Origin: Oscillospiraceae bacterium
GTDB lineage: Bacteria > Bacillota > Clostridia > Oscillospirales > Oscillospiraceae
DNA length: 64,000 nt
Assembly: GCA_021770845.1 (NCBI GenBank)
Contig: JAETQF010000010.1
Coordinates: 1 to 64,000 of the forward strand
Reading direction: 5' to 3'
A model generated the notes under the pieces. The model saw only the letters and a program-made list of their open reading frames with translations. It made no database searches and was not told where the DNA came from. Shown piece after piece: positions 41,312-50,490 of the stretch. A program made the translations under genes and the position numbers. Each line of letters opens with the position of its first letter. Position 1 is the first letter of the stretch.

Positions 41312-41725
41312 ATGACAGAAAAAATCCGCGGCCTTATCGCCGCACACCGGGAACAGCTCGCCTACCTGGTGGTAGGCGTGATAACGACCCTCATCAACTA
41401 CGTGATCTACGCCCTGCTCACCGAGGGCCTCAGCGTCCACTACGCCGTCAGCAACGTCATCGCCTGGGTGGCGGCGGTGGCCTTCTCCTACTTCGCCAAC
41501 GGCAAGTGGGTCTACCGCTCCACCGCCCGCCGGGGCTGGCGGGAGGCCGGGGAGTTCGTCCTGTCCCGGCTGTTCTCCCTGGGGCTGGAGACGGTGCTGC
41601 TGATGCTGCTGGTGGATCTGCTCCACGTGGACAAGCTGGCGGCCAAGCTGCTGGTGGCGGTGGTTGTAGTTGTTGTGAACTACCTCACCGGGCTGCTGGT
41701 ATTCAAGAGAAAGAAGGGGGCGTAG
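41312..41725 (+). CDS. GtrA-family membrane protein
   Basis: This 137-residue protein has four membrane helices and the GtrA pattern (LAYLVVGVITTLINYVIYAL at the start, FSYFANGKWVYRS in the middle, VVVNYLTGLLVFK at the end). GtrA proteins are proposed to flip lipid-linked sugars across the membrane. ATG 41312 follows ggagg. It is the first of three genes in the order GtrA, GtrB-like and GtrII-like. Confidence 0.88.
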   Translation: MTEKIRGLIAAHREQLAYLVVGVITTLINYVIYALLTEGLSVHYAVSNVIAWVAAVAFSYFANGKWVYRSTARRGWREAGEFVLSRLFSLGLETVLLMLLVDLLHVDKLAAKLLVAVVVVVVNYLTGLLVFKRKKGA

Positions 41726-41728
41726 CCT

Positions 41729-42667
41729 ATGCTGTCCGTGGTCATTCCCGCCTACAACGAGGAGAAGCTCATCGGCCTGGCCGCCGGGCGGGTTGGCGGT
41801 CTCCTGCGGGAGGCGGGCATCCCCTACGAGCTGATCTTTGTGGACGACGGCTCCGCCGACCGCACCTGGGAGGAGATCGGCCAGGCCGCCCAGTCCGACG
41901 AGTGCGTGCGGGGGGTCAGCTTTTCCCGGAACTTCGGCAAGGAGGCCGCCATATTCGCCGGACTGGAGGCCGCCCGGGGCGAGTGCTGCGCGGTCATCGA
42001 CTGCGACCTCCAGCACCCGCCGGAGAAGCTGCCCGAGATGTACGCCCTCTGGCAGCAGGGCTGGGAGGTGGTCAACGGCGTCAAGGCCGACCGGGGGAAG
42101 GAGTCCGGCCTGCACACCTTCGCCGCCAACACCTTCTACCGGATGATGAGCAAGGCCGTCCGCATCGACATGGCCAGTTCCTCCGACTTCAAGCTCATGG
42201 ATCGCCGGGTGGTGGACGCCCTGCTGGGCCTGGGGGAGCGCAAGACCTTTTTCCGGGCCCTGACGGGCTGGGTGGGGTTCCGCTCCATCAACGTGGAATT
42301 CAGCGTGGCCGACCGGGCGGAGGGCTCCTCCCACTGGTCCACCCTGTCCCTGTTCCGGTACGCCTTCTCCAACATTGCCTCCTACTCCTCCGCCCCCATG
42401 CAGATTGTCACGGTGCTGGGGGTGCTCACCCTGATCCTGTCCCTGGTGCTGGGCGTCCAGACCCTGATCCGCTGGGCCCTGGGCCACGCCGCCGACGGCT
42501 TCACCACGGTGATCATCCTGCTGCTGCTCATCGGCAGCATCCTGATGATCAGCCTGGGCATCATCGGCTACTACATCGCCGAGCTGTTCATCGAGGTGAA
42601 GGCCCGGCCCCGCTACCTGGTGGCCAAGACCTGCGGCGGCCCCGCGGAAGGGAGATCTGAGGAATGA
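41729..42667 (+). CDS. GtrB-like glycosyltransferase (GT2)
   Basis: This 312-residue protein has a GT-A domain (LSVVIPAYNEEKLI, then FVDDGSADRTWEEI and VIDCDLQHPPEKLPEM with the DxD-type site) and two C-terminal membrane helices (about 230-290). This is the build of polyprenyl-phosphate glucosyl/mannosyl transferases. It would load a sugar onto undecaprenyl phosphate inside the cell. It is three bases after the GtrA gene and overlaps the next gene by four bases. Confidence 0.9.
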   Translation: MLSVVIPAYNEEKLIGLAAGRVGGLLREAGIPYELIFVDDGSADRTWEEIGQAAQSDECVRGVSFSRNFGKEAAIFAGLEAARGECCAVIDCDLQHPPEKLPEMYALWQQGWEVVNGVKADRGKESGLHTFAANTFYRMMSKAVRIDMASSSDFKLMDRRVVDALLGLGERKTFFRALTGWVGFRSINVEFSVADRAEGSSHWSTLSLFRYAFSNIASYSSAPMQIVTVLGVLTLILSLVLGVQTLIRWALGHAADGFTTVIILLLLIGSILMISLGIIGYYIAELFIEVKARPRYLVAKTCGGPAEGRSEE

Positions 42668-44247
42668 AGGACAAGCTGTTTTCCGCCGGGACGCTGAAGG
42701 ATCCCGGCGCCTTTCTGGGGGAGCTGTGGGCCCGGGTGCCCCGCTATATCCGCGTCACCTTCTGCTCCGCGCTGGTGATGGGCTTCGTAACCCATATGTA
42801 TATGTTCACCAACAAGTTCACCAACCACGACGACCTGAACCAGATGTTCTACGCCGACTACGGCGCCGCCTCCGGCCGCTGGCTGCTGCCCCCCATCCTG
42901 CGGCTGGACGGGAACTTCAGCATCCCCTGGCTCATCGGGGTGCTCAGCGTGCTGTGCATAGCCGGGATCGCCTGCTTCACCGTGGCCCTGCTGCGCATAC
43001 GCCGCCCCCTGGGCTGCGTCCTCACCTCGGCCCTCATCGCCGCCTTCCCCGCCTCCACCGCCACCTTCGGCTATATGTTCTCGGCGGACGCCTACTTCTT
43101 CAGCATGATGCTGGCCGCCGCCGGGGCCTATGCGGCTGTGCGCTGGGGCTGGCGGGGCAGCGCCCTGGGCGTGATCGCCCTCACCCTGTCCATGGGCATC
43201 TACCAGAGCTACCTCCCGGTGGCGGCGGTGCTGATGGTGGGGGCCCTGCTGCTGGAGGCGCTGGACGGTGAGCGCTCCTTCCAGGAGCTGTTCCTGCGGG
43301 GCCTGCGGCTGGCGGGCACCCTGGCCGCGGCACTGATCGTCTATATGATCATCGTCAAGCTCACCACCCGGAACACCGGCCTGACGGATTACGAGGGCAT
43401 CTCCGACATGGGCAAGCTGTCCCTCACGGAGCTTCCCAAGCTGATCTGGGCCGCCTACCGCAAATACTACTACTTCTTCCTGAAAAACGACTGGAACTGC
43501 CACTTCGGCTTTTTGAAGTACGCCTTCCTGCTCACCGGGCTGTGCTCCGCCGTTCTGGGGGCGCTGGTGCTGGTGCGGCGGAAGCTGGGCCCGGCCCGGA
43601 CGGCGCTGGCCCTGGCGCTGGCGGCGGCCTATCCCCTGGCTGGGGCGCTGATCTACGTCATGGTGCCCAACGGCTATGTCCACATCCATATGCTCTACGG
43701 GCTGGTCTATATTTTGATCGCCCCCATCGCCCTGGCGGAGTACGCCGCCCCCCTTCTGGCGGAGGGGAACGGGCGGCTGTTCCACGCGGCCGCCAGCTGG
43801 GTGCTCCTGCTGACCCTGGCCCTGACGGGCTATTCCTACGCCGTCACCGACAACAACGCCTACCTGAAGGCGGACATGGCCATGCGCCAGTGCGAGGCCT
43901 ACTCCAACCGGCTGCTGGAGCGGGTGGAGTCCTGCGAGGGCTACCAGCCGGAGATGGCCGTGGTGCTGGTGGGCAGCACCGTCCGGGAGGCTGGTCTCGA
44001 CCCCACGCCGGAGCTGGACTCGGCCCGCCTGGTGGGCATATTCAATCTGGGCGATCTGCGCACCTACTTCACCTACCGCCACTTCCTGCGCTATTACAAC
44101 GGCTTCACCGGCCCGGTCTTTACCGGCGACAGCGAGACGGCCGCCGCCCTGGCCGCCACGGAGGAGGTACAGGCCATGCCCTGCTACCCCCGGGACGGCA
44201 GCGTGCGGATCATCGGCGACAAGGTAGTGGTCAAGCTCAACGGCTGA
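42664..44247 (+). CDS. GtrII-like polytopic glucosyltransferase
   Basis: This 527-residue protein has about ten to twelve membrane helices. The N-terminal loop TNKFTNHDDLNQMFY-like (NKFTNHDDLNQMFYADYG) and ASGRWLLPPIL fit the GtrII family, which moves a sugar from a lipid carrier onto a surface glycan. The outer C-terminal domain lacks clear motifs. With the two preceding genes it forms a complete flippase/loader/transferase trio, best known from phage serotype conversion. The glycan modified here is unknown. Confidence 0.82.
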   Translation: MKDKLFSAGTLKDPGAFLGELWARVPRYIRVTFCSALVMGFVTHMYMFTNKFTNHDDLNQMFYADYGAASGRWLLPPILRLDGNFSIPWLIGVLSVLCIAGIACFTVALLRIRRPLGCVLTSALIAAFPASTATFGYMFSADAYFFSMMLAAAGAYAAVRWGWRGSALGVIALTLSMGIYQSYLPVAAVLMVGALLLEALDGERSFQELFLRGLRLAGTLAAALIVYMIIVKLTTRNTGLTDYEGISDMGKLSLTELPKLIWAAYRKYYYFFLKNDWNCHFGFLKYAFLLTGLCSAVLGALVLVRRKLGPARTALALALAAAYPLAGALIYVMVPNGYVHIHMLYGLVYILIAPIALAEYAAPLLAEGNGRLFHAAASWVLLLTLALTGYSYAVTDNNAYLKADMAMRQCEAYSNRLLERVESCEGYQPEMAVVLVGSTVREAGLDPTPELDSARLVGIFNLGDLRTYFTYRHFLRYYNGFTGPVFTGDSETAAALAATEEVQAMPCYPRDGSVRIIGDKVVVKLNG

Positions 44248-44293
44248 GCCGGCGGCCTCTCCCCTGATGTGTTACAAACGGCTCTGCGCCTAT

Positions 44294-44335
44294 GACAGGA
44301 GCCCCTCCGCTACGCGGAGGGGCTCCTGTCACTTT
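44294..44335. terminator. Terminator between the gtr-like operon and the XRE gene
   Basis: A perfect 17-bp stem (44294-44310 with 44314-44330, loop TAC) is followed by acttttg. It serves the convergent transcripts. Confidence 0.85.
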
Positions 44336-44841
44336 TGTTCACCGGAGGGCTTCGGATCTCCGTACACTCGGCCCTCCACATAGGCCATCATACGGTTTCG
44401 CAGCCAGCAAAATACCACGAGCCAGAAGGGCGAGATCAGCACCCACAGTTGATCAAAAGAGAGCCTCACAGACACGACGGCTCCAGCCAAGATACTGACT
44501 GCGATCAGCCAGACATTGTCCCGCAGCCACTTCTTTCTAAAAAAGTCCGTCCGCTCCTTGAGGTCAAAGCTGCTCTCCCGCACCGCCTCCACCAGGTTCT
44601 CATCCGCCCGCTTCCGGAGCTGCTCGTCGCTCAAGCGCTCCCCGGCCAGCAGCTCGTTGACGCTGACGCCCAGCAGCTCCCCCAGGGGGATCAGCAGCTC
44701 GATATCGGGCATATAGCTGCCCGTCTCCCATCGGGAGACGGTTTTATTGGTCACGCCCAGCTTTTGCCCCAAAGCCTCCTGGGTGAGCCCCCGCTCATGC
44801 CGCAGGGCGGCGATGAACTTCCCCACTTTGATCTGATCCAC
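44329..44841 (-). CDS. XRE-family regulator with two membrane segments
   Basis: This 170-residue protein has an N-terminal HTH (LTQEALGQKLGVTNKTVSRW, about 20-40). The C-terminal part has two hydrophobic helices (VWLIAVSILAGAVVSV and VLISPFWLVVFCWL, about 110-150). Membrane-tethered XRE proteins of this sort occur widely in Clostridia, with unknown signals. It starts at GTG 44841 behind aaaggagg. Monocistronic. Confidence 0.85.
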   Translation of the reverse strand: MDQIKVGKFIAALRHERGLTQEALGQKLGVTNKTVSRWETGSYMPDIELLIPLGELLGVSVNELLAGERLSDEQLRKRADENLVEAVRESSFDLKERTDFFRKKWLRDNVWLIAVSILAGAVVSVRLSFDQLWVLISPFWLVVFCWLRNRMMAYVEGRVYGDPKPSGEQK

Positions 44842-44910
44842 GCTGCTCCCTCCTTTGGGGAGATTCTACCACATCCCGGCCTGAGAATCACTCCCCACAG
44901 ACCGCGAATG

Positions 44911-45330
44911 TCAAAACCAGCGGGGATCTCCCCCCTGGAACCTCGGCTCCGGGCCGTCCTCATAGGGGTCATAGCGGTTCTCGTTGCAGCCGAACTCTTT
45001 CAAAAAGCGGATCCGTCCCTCCGCCGTCCAGCGAATGAGGCTCATACCCTCAAAGGCCTCCACTCGGCCGTCATCCATGCGGTTTTGGAACCGCCACTCC
45101 ACCACCGTCTGGTCATCCTTATGGAAAAACTGGCGGATATCCCACCGCAGGACAGTTCCCCGGGTGTTCCACTCCCGGAACCAGTGGCGGATTTTTTCCA
45201 GTCCGTGGTACTCCGGCCCCCAGCTCTCCACATAGACCGCATCCGGGGAGAAGATGTCCTCTATCCCTTGCTCCGACCCCTCCAACCACATTTTGAACCA
45301 CGCCTGTATGTTCTGTTCCCGTTCCTTCAT
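44911..45330 (-). CDS. SnoaL-like (NTF2-fold) protein
   Basis: This 139-residue protein has the layout of a small NTF2-fold protein: VYVESWGPEYHGLEKIRHWF and later VEWRFQNRMDDGRVEAFEGM. Members range from isomerases to binding proteins, so the role cannot be read. ATG 45330 is two codons before the recD2 stop region. It follows recD2 by five bases and is probably co-transcribed with it. Confidence 0.75.
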   Translation of the reverse strand: MKEREQNIQAWFKMWLEGSEQGIEDIFSPDAVYVESWGPEYHGLEKIRHWFREWNTRGTVLRWDIRQFFHKDDQTVVEWRFQNRMDDGRVEAFEGMSLIRWTAEGRIRFLKEFGCNENRYDPYEDGPEPRFQGGDPRWF

Positions 45331-45335
45331 GTCAA

Positions 45336-47564
45336 TCAAGCCTCCCGTCCCGTCTCTCGCAGCAACCGGGTGCGCAGGGCGGAGTACCGCCGGGTCTGCC
45401 GGTCGTTGGCCACCATCCGGGCCATCAGCTCGCCGTCCCCCACCAGGATGAACAGCTCCCGGGCCCGGGTGATGGCGGTGTACAGCACCCCCCGGGCCAG
45501 CAGGGAGGGCGGCACATCGCTGAGGGCCAGGATCACCGCCCGGTACTCGCTGCCCTGGGCCTTGTGGACGGTAACGGCGTAGGCGGGCTCCAGCTCCCCC
45601 AGCAGCTCCGGCGGGTAGGCCACCAGCCGCCCGTCGAAGGACACCGTGATCCCCCCGGCGTCCACCTCCAAAATGGTGCCGATGTCCCCGTTGAACACCC
45701 CTAAATCCTTGGCCCCGGTGGCGGGATCCTCCCAGAACAGGTCGTAGTTGTTCTTCACCTGCATCACCCGATCCCCCTCCCGGAAGATGAAGGGGCCGAA
45801 GGCCCGCTCCCCCTTGCCGTCGGCGGCGGGGTTCAGCGCCTCCTGGAGGGCACGGTTCAGCGCCGCCGTCCCCGCCCCCCGCTTCCGGGTGGGCGTCAAT
45901 ACCTGGATCTGCTCGGCGGGTATGCCCATGTTCTGGGGCAGGCGGGTCTGGCACAGCTCCACAATGGTGTCCACCGTCCGGGCCGCGTCCCGCCGGCCCA
46001 TGTAAAAGAAATCCTTCGATTTGTTTTTCAGCTCGGGGGCCGTCCCCCGGTTCACCCCGTGGGCGTTCATGACGATGGCGCTCTCCCGGGCCTGACGGAA
46101 GATCTCCGTCAGCGCCACCGCCGGCACCACCCCGGAGCGGATCAGGTGATCCAGCACGTTCCCCGGCCCCACCGAGGGCAGCTGATCCGGATCCCCCACC
46201 AGCACCAGCCGGCAGTCCCCCCGCAGCGCCGCCAGCAGCGCCGCCATGAGGGACACGTCCACCATGGAGGTCTCGTCCACAATGACCGCGTCCACCTCCA
46301 GGGGGTCGTCCTGGTTCTTGGTGAAGGCCAGCTGTCCGGTGTAGGGATCCAGCTTCGTCTCCAGCAGCCGGTGGATGGTCACCGCGTCCGCCCCGCAGGT
46401 CTCCCCCATGCGCTTGGCGGCCCGGCCCGTGGGGGCGGCCAGGGCCGTCTCCAGCCCCAGCGTCTCAAAGAGGGCCAGCACCCCCCGCAGGGAGGTGGTC
46501 TTGCCCGTCCCCGGCCCTCCTGTCAGCAGCATCACCTGCCGGGAGGCGGCCAGCTCCACCGCCGTGCGCTGCTGCTGGGCGTAGGTGATCCCCTGCTCCC
46601 GCTGGATGTTGTCGATGAGCCTGCCCAGCCCCTTGGGGGGCGCGATCTCCGCGCCGCACATCTCGCCCAAGCGCATGGCCACGTAGCACTCCGCCCCGTA
46701 CAGCCCCGCCGGATAGCAGGCCGTCACCCCGGCGATGTCCTCCCGCACCACCTCGCCCCGCTCCACGAGGGCGTCCAGCCCGGCGGTCAGGCAGTCCCCC
46801 TCCACCCCGATGAGGGCGGCGGTGGCGTTCAACAGCTTCTGCTCCGGCAAAAACACGTGGCCGTTGTCCGCGTTGTGATCCAGCTCAAAAATCAGGGCGG
46901 ACTCCACCCGCTGGGGGTCGTCCCCCGCCACCCCCAGCTCGATGGCCAGGGCGTCCACCTGGGAGAAGGGGATCTCCAGCGCCCGGTCGGCCAGCAGGTA
47001 GGGGTTGTCGTGCACCACGTCCACCGCGTAGTCCCCGAACCGCTGGTACAGCGGCATGGCGGCGGACAGGGGCAGCCTGTGCTCCGACAGAAACTCCGCC
47101 AGCCGGCGCATCCCCATCTTCTGCCGGAAGTCCTCCCCGATGGCCCGGGCCCGCTTGGGGGACACCCCCCGGATCTCGCACAGGCGATCCGGGTCGTTCT
47201 CGATGATCTCCAGCGTCTCCTCCCCGAAGTGATCCACGATCTGCCGGGCCAGCCCCGCCCGGATCCCCTTCACCGCCCCGGAGGCCAGGTACTCGAACAC
47301 CGCCTTCTCCCCTACCGGCATCCGGCGGCTCACCGTCTCCGCCTTGAACTGCTCCCCATAGCTGGGGTGGCGGCCCCAGGAGCCCTCCAGCTCCAGCACC
47401 TCGCCGGGGGCGGCCCCGGGCATACAGCCCACCACCGTGATCTCGCCCTTGTCCCCGCTGTCCAGCTTCAGCACCGTATAGCCGTTCTCCTCGTTGCGGA
47501 ACAGCACGGCGGTCACCGTGCCCTCCACCCGGTTGCTCCCTGTCTGCCCAGCCTCCGGCTCCAT
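45336..47564 (-). CDS. recD2: RecD2-type DNA helicase
   Basis: This 742-residue protein is a 5'-3' helicase of the RecD2/TraA group, working without RecB/RecC. It has an N-terminal OB-like and helix-hairpin region (about 1-190), Walker A LTGGPGTGKTTSLRG near 350, Walker B VIVDETSMVDVSL, and the C-terminal motif VTVHKAQGSEYRAVI near 685. ATG 47564 follows ggaggggg; the TTG eight codons earlier is weaker. Role in repair is inferred from the family. Confidence 0.92.
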   Translation of the reverse strand: MEPEAGQTGSNRVEGTVTAVLFRNEENGYTVLKLDSGDKGEITVVGCMPGAAPGEVLELEGSWGRHPSYGEQFKAETVSRRMPVGEKAVFEYLASGAVKGIRAGLARQIVDHFGEETLEIIENDPDRLCEIRGVSPKRARAIGEDFRQKMGMRRLAEFLSEHRLPLSAAMPLYQRFGDYAVDVVHDNPYLLADRALEIPFSQVDALAIELGVAGDDPQRVESALIFELDHNADNGHVFLPEQKLLNATAALIGVEGDCLTAGLDALVERGEVVREDIAGVTACYPAGLYGAECYVAMRLGEMCGAEIAPPKGLGRLIDNIQREQGITYAQQQRTAVELAASRQVMLLTGGPGTGKTTSLRGVLALFETLGLETALAAPTGRAAKRMGETCGADAVTIHRLLETKLDPYTGQLAFTKNQDDPLEVDAVIVDETSMVDVSLMAALLAALRGDCRLVLVGDPDQLPSVGPGNVLDHLIRSGVVPAVALTEIFRQARESAIVMNAHGVNRGTAPELKNKSKDFFYMGRRDAARTVDTIVELCQTRLPQNMGIPAEQIQVLTPTRKRGAGTAALNRALQEALNPAADGKGERAFGPFIFREGDRVMQVKNNYDLFWEDPATGAKDLGVFNGDIGTILEVDAGGITVSFDGRLVAYPPELLGELEPAYAVTVHKAQGSEYRAVILALSDVPPSLLARGVLYTAITRARELFILVGDGELMARMVANDRQTRRYSALRTRLLRETGREA

Positions 47565-47639
47565 GGCGGCCCCCTCCAATCCAAACAAACGTTTTACTGA
47601 TTATACCAGCATTTCCCGGCTCTTTCAACCCCCGGGCGC

Positions 47640-47672
47640 GGAAAAAGGGGCCGGACGATCCGGCCCCTTGTT
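47640..47672 (-). terminator. Terminator of the rex-SLH operon
   Basis: Minus strand: GGGGCCGGA-tcg-TCCGGCCCC followed by TTTTT, a few bases after the SLH gene stop. Confidence 0.85.
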
Positions 47673-47676
47673 ATCC

Positions 47677-48735
47677 TCATTGCCTGTCCAGCCAGCCCTG
47701 GAAGCGGTGCAGCATGGCGGCCACCTGGGCCCGGGTGGCACTGTCCCCCGGCAGCAGCTTCCCGTCGCTGCCGTTGAGGATCTTCGTCCCCACCGCCCAG
47801 GACATGGCGTCCCCCGCCCAGGAGGACACGCTCCCCGCGTCCGGGAAGGCGGACAGATCCCCCCGCTCCCAGGCGTTATGGCCCATCTGCGCCGCGTATT
47901 TGTAGAGCATCACGGCGATCTGCTCCCGGGTGACCTTCCCGTTGGGGTTGAAGCGTCCGCCGCCCACCCCCTCCACAATTTTCATTTGGGCGCACCAGGC
48001 GGTGCCGGGGGCGTACCACTCCCCCGCCGGCACGTCGGTGAACACCTGGGAGCCGCTCACGGGGGGCTCCCCCGCCAGCCGGTGGAGCACCGTGGTCATC
48101 ATGCCCCGCTCCATGGTGCCGTCGGGGCTGAAGCGTCCGCCGCCCACCCCCTGGAACAGGCCGTTGTTCACCACGAAGCGCACATCCTCATAGTACCATT
48201 CGTTCAGGGCCACGTCGGTGAAGGGCAGGGGAACCTGCCCCGTGCCCATCCGCCAGCGGCCCTCCGTCAGCCACCCGGCGGACTGGGAGGCCACCACCAC
48301 CTCCGCCTCCTCCGCCGCCAGGCAGCGGTGCCCGGCAGTCAGGGCCGCGCCGGGGGCCAGCTCCACCCCGGCGGTGGCGTCCACCAGCACGCCGGAGGTC
48401 ACATACCCGCTCCCCGCCGTCCAGATCAGCCCGGAGCCGGCGGACAGGCGCACGGCGGCGCCGTACTGCCCCGTTCCGGCCTGAAAGCCGCTGGACGTTG
48501 TCCAGCCGTCCGACGGGGCGGAGCCCTGCCCCGCCTTGTCCACGGCGTCGTTGTAGACGCCCTGGGTGTCCTGGGTGACCCATTGGGTGATAGAGGCCCT
48601 CAAATCGGTCAGCCAGGCCCCGTTTAAGTAGCTCAGCGAGATGAGCGAATCCGCCCCGCTCCCCGCCCAGGCCACGGTGGCGCAGCCCGCCAGCAGCCCC
48701 AGGGCCAGCAATTCGGCCAGCAATTTTTTCTTCAT
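47677..48735 (-). CDS. SLH-domain secreted protein
   Basis: This 352-residue protein has a signal sequence (possibly a lipobox, LLAGC at 14-18, or cleavage after AWA near 24) and a Ser/Gly/Ala-rich domain (25-165) of unknown function. Three SLH repeats fill the rest (FTDVALNEWYYEDVRFVV; GVGGGRFSPDGTMERGMM; FNPNGKVTREQIAV). These repeats lack the cysteines seen in the mobile element's SLH proteins. Its ATG overlaps the rex stop by four bases, so a redox repressor and a surface protein share one transcript. Confidence 0.85.
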   Translation of the reverse strand: MKKKLLAELLALGLLAGCATVAWAGSGADSLISLSYLNGAWLTDLRASITQWVTQDTQGVYNDAVDKAGQGSAPSDGWTTSSGFQAGTGQYGAAVRLSAGSGLIWTAGSGYVTSGVLVDATAGVELAPGAALTAGHRCLAAEEAEVVVASQSAGWLTEGRWRMGTGQVPLPFTDVALNEWYYEDVRFVVNNGLFQGVGGGRFSPDGTMERGMMTTVLHRLAGEPPVSGSQVFTDVPAGEWYAPGTAWCAQMKIVEGVGGGRFNPNGKVTREQIAVMLYKYAAQMGHNAWERGDLSAFPDAGSVSSWAGDAMSWAVGTKILNGSDGKLLPGDSATRAQVAAMLHRFQGWLDRQ

Positions 48736-49370
48736 ACAGGCTCCTCAGATATCATATAGCTCAGCGTCAGCAGGCTGTCGGCAAAGTGGACGTTCTCCAC
48801 CCGCACGCCGGACAGCTCCGACTCAGGCAGCTCCATGTTGGTGAAGTTCCAGATCCCCGCCACGCCGCAGGCGGCCAGCCGCTGGGCGGATTCCACCGCC
48901 ACCCGGGCAGGCACGGTCAGCACGCCCACGCTGGCGGAGCAGTCCGCCAAAAAGTCCTCCAGCTCGTCCATGTGGAGCACGGGCACGCCGCCCAGGGGGG
49001 CGCCCACCAGCTCCGGGTTCACGTCGAAGGCCGCCACCAGGCGGAAGCCGTTGGCGGCGAAGGGGAAGTTTTCAATCAGGGCGCGGCCCAGGTTGCCCGC
49101 CCCCAGGATGACAAGGGTGTGGTTCCGGTTCATGCCCAGAATCTCCGCCACCTCGCCCCGCAGCCGCTCCACATTGTAGCCGTAGCCCTGCTGGCCGAAG
49201 CCGCCGAAGCAGGACAGATCCTGCCGGATCTGGGAGGCGGTGAGCCCCATGGACTTGGCCAGGGCGCTGGAGGAGATGCGCACCGTCCCCCCCCGGTAGA
49301 GATCGTCCAGATGCCGGTAATACCGGGGCAGCCGCCGGATCACGGCGGAGGATATCTTTTCTTTTCTCAT
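48732..49370 (-). CDS. rex: Redox-sensing repressor Rex
   Basis: This 212-residue protein has a winged HTH (SSALAKSMGLTASQIRQDLS, about 32-51) and a Rossmann NAD(H)-binding domain (LVILGAGNLGRALIENF, about 85-102). Rex represses fermentation and respiration genes until NADH rises. The dimerizing C-terminal helix is present. ATG 49370. Translationally coupled to the SLH gene downstream. Confidence 0.93.
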   Translation of the reverse strand: MRKEKISSAVIRRLPRYYRHLDDLYRGGTVRISSSALAKSMGLTASQIRQDLSCFGGFGQQGYGYNVERLRGEVAEILGMNRNHTLVILGAGNLGRALIENFPFAANGFRLVAAFDVNPELVGAPLGGVPVLHMDELEDFLADCSASVGVLTVPARVAVESAQRLAACGVAGIWNFTNMELPESELSGVRVENVHFADSLLTLSYMISEEPV

Positions 49371-49545
49371 GGTTCAGCACACGCCCTTGGGGGTCCGTCT
49401 CCTCTGGCCTGCGGCCCCCCTTGGGGCTTGCGTCGGATCGGGCCGATAATAGTTTCTCCGATCATTTTACATGACACGGCCCCGCTTGTCAATTTCATTC
49501 CCGGAAAAAACCGATTTTTTCGACAGGTTCACCTGCTCCACCCAA

Positions 49546-49585
49546 CAGAAAGGGCGGAGGGAACCGCCCCTCCGCCCCGTCCGCC
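49546..49585 (-). terminator. Hairpin after the ClpP-like gene
   Basis: GGGCGGAGGG / CCCCTCCGCCC stem with a short T-rich end on the minus strand, 25 bases after the protease stop. Confidence 0.5.
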
Positions 49586-49609
49586 GGGACAAGCCGCCCG
49601 CCAGGAGCA

Positions 49610-50323
49610 CTATTCCTCCGCCCCGTTTTTCGCCGCCCGCATTTGGGCGTGGAGGCAGGCCAGCGCGTCGGACAGCCCGCCCAAATGGTCGATGAGCCCC
49701 ATCTCCACCGCCTCCTCGCCGTAGATCACGCTGCCCACGTCGGCGGCCATCTCCCCGGTGTTCAGCATCAGGTGCTCGAAGTCCTCCCGGCTGATCCGGC
49801 TGTTCCGGGTGACGAAGGCGCAGATCCGATCCTGAATCCGCTCAAAGTAGTGGAAGGTCTGGCTCACCCCGATCACCAGCCCGTTGAGCCGCACGGGGTG
49901 GATGGTCATGGCCCCGGAGGGGACGATGAAGGACTCCTTGGCCGCCACCGCCAGGGGCACCCCGATGGAGTGCCCGCCGCCTAAAACCAGGGACACCGTG
50001 GGCTTGGACATACCGGCGATCATCTCCGCGATGGCCAGCCCCGCCTCGATGTCGCCCCCCATGGTGTTCAGCAGGATCAGCAGGCCGCCCGCCTCGCGGC
50101 TCTCCTCCAGGGTGGCCAGCAGGGGCAGCACGTGCTCGTACTTGGTGGTCTTGGCCCCGTCCGGGGCCTCCTGGTGGCCCTCAATCTGGCCCACGATGGT
50201 GAGGGTGTGGATCAGGCCGTCCTCCGTTTTGACAACGCCGGAGCCCATGTCCACAATCTGCTGCTGGCCGCTGTCCGCCCCGCCGTCCCCCTGCTCCGCC
50301 GGCTTTGTTTCCTCGGTCATCAT
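49610..50323 (-). CDS. ClpP-like (TepA-type) serine protease
   Basis: This 237-residue protein has a ClpP/crotonase fold. It shows the oxyanion loop LLNTMGGDIEAGLAIAEMI, the nucleophile serine in LGGGHSIGVPLAVAA (about 125) and histidine in MTIHPVR. An N-terminal extension is polar. Relatives in Bacillus are called TepA or membrane-associated ClpP-class proteases. No signal peptide, so probably cytoplasmic. Either of two adjacent ATG codons can start it. Confidence 0.85.
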   Translation of the reverse strand: MMTEETKPAEQGDGGADSGQQQIVDMGSGVVKTEDGLIHTLTIVGQIEGHQEAPDGAKTTKYEHVLPLLATLEESREAGGLLILLNTMGGDIEAGLAIAEMIAGMSKPTVSLVLGGGHSIGVPLAVAAKESFIVPSGAMTIHPVRLNGLVIGVSQTFHYFERIQDRICAFVTRNSRISREDFEHLMLNTGEMAADVGSVIYGEEAVEMGLIDHLGGLSDALACLHAQMRAAKNGAEE

Positions 50324-50458
50324 AAAACGCCCCCTTTTCCGGATAGCTTTTCCGCAAAAGGGGGGTTTTATTTATCGCAGCTTTCGTTATCGGGCCCCGC
50401 AGGATATGGCTGCCGCCTGGGCCGTCAGCGAGCTTAAAGCTCGCGGGTCTAAGACCCT

Positions 50459-50490
50459 TTTGCCTACTTTTTCTCTCGAGAAAAAGCAGG
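50459..50490 (-). repeat. Palindromic repeat after the M18 gene
   Basis: The sequence gcctactttttctctcgag, then aaaaagcagg is shared with 54538-54568. It lies directly behind the aminopeptidase stop and would form a stem CTTTTTCTC/GAGAAAAAG, a likely terminator. Confidence 0.75.
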
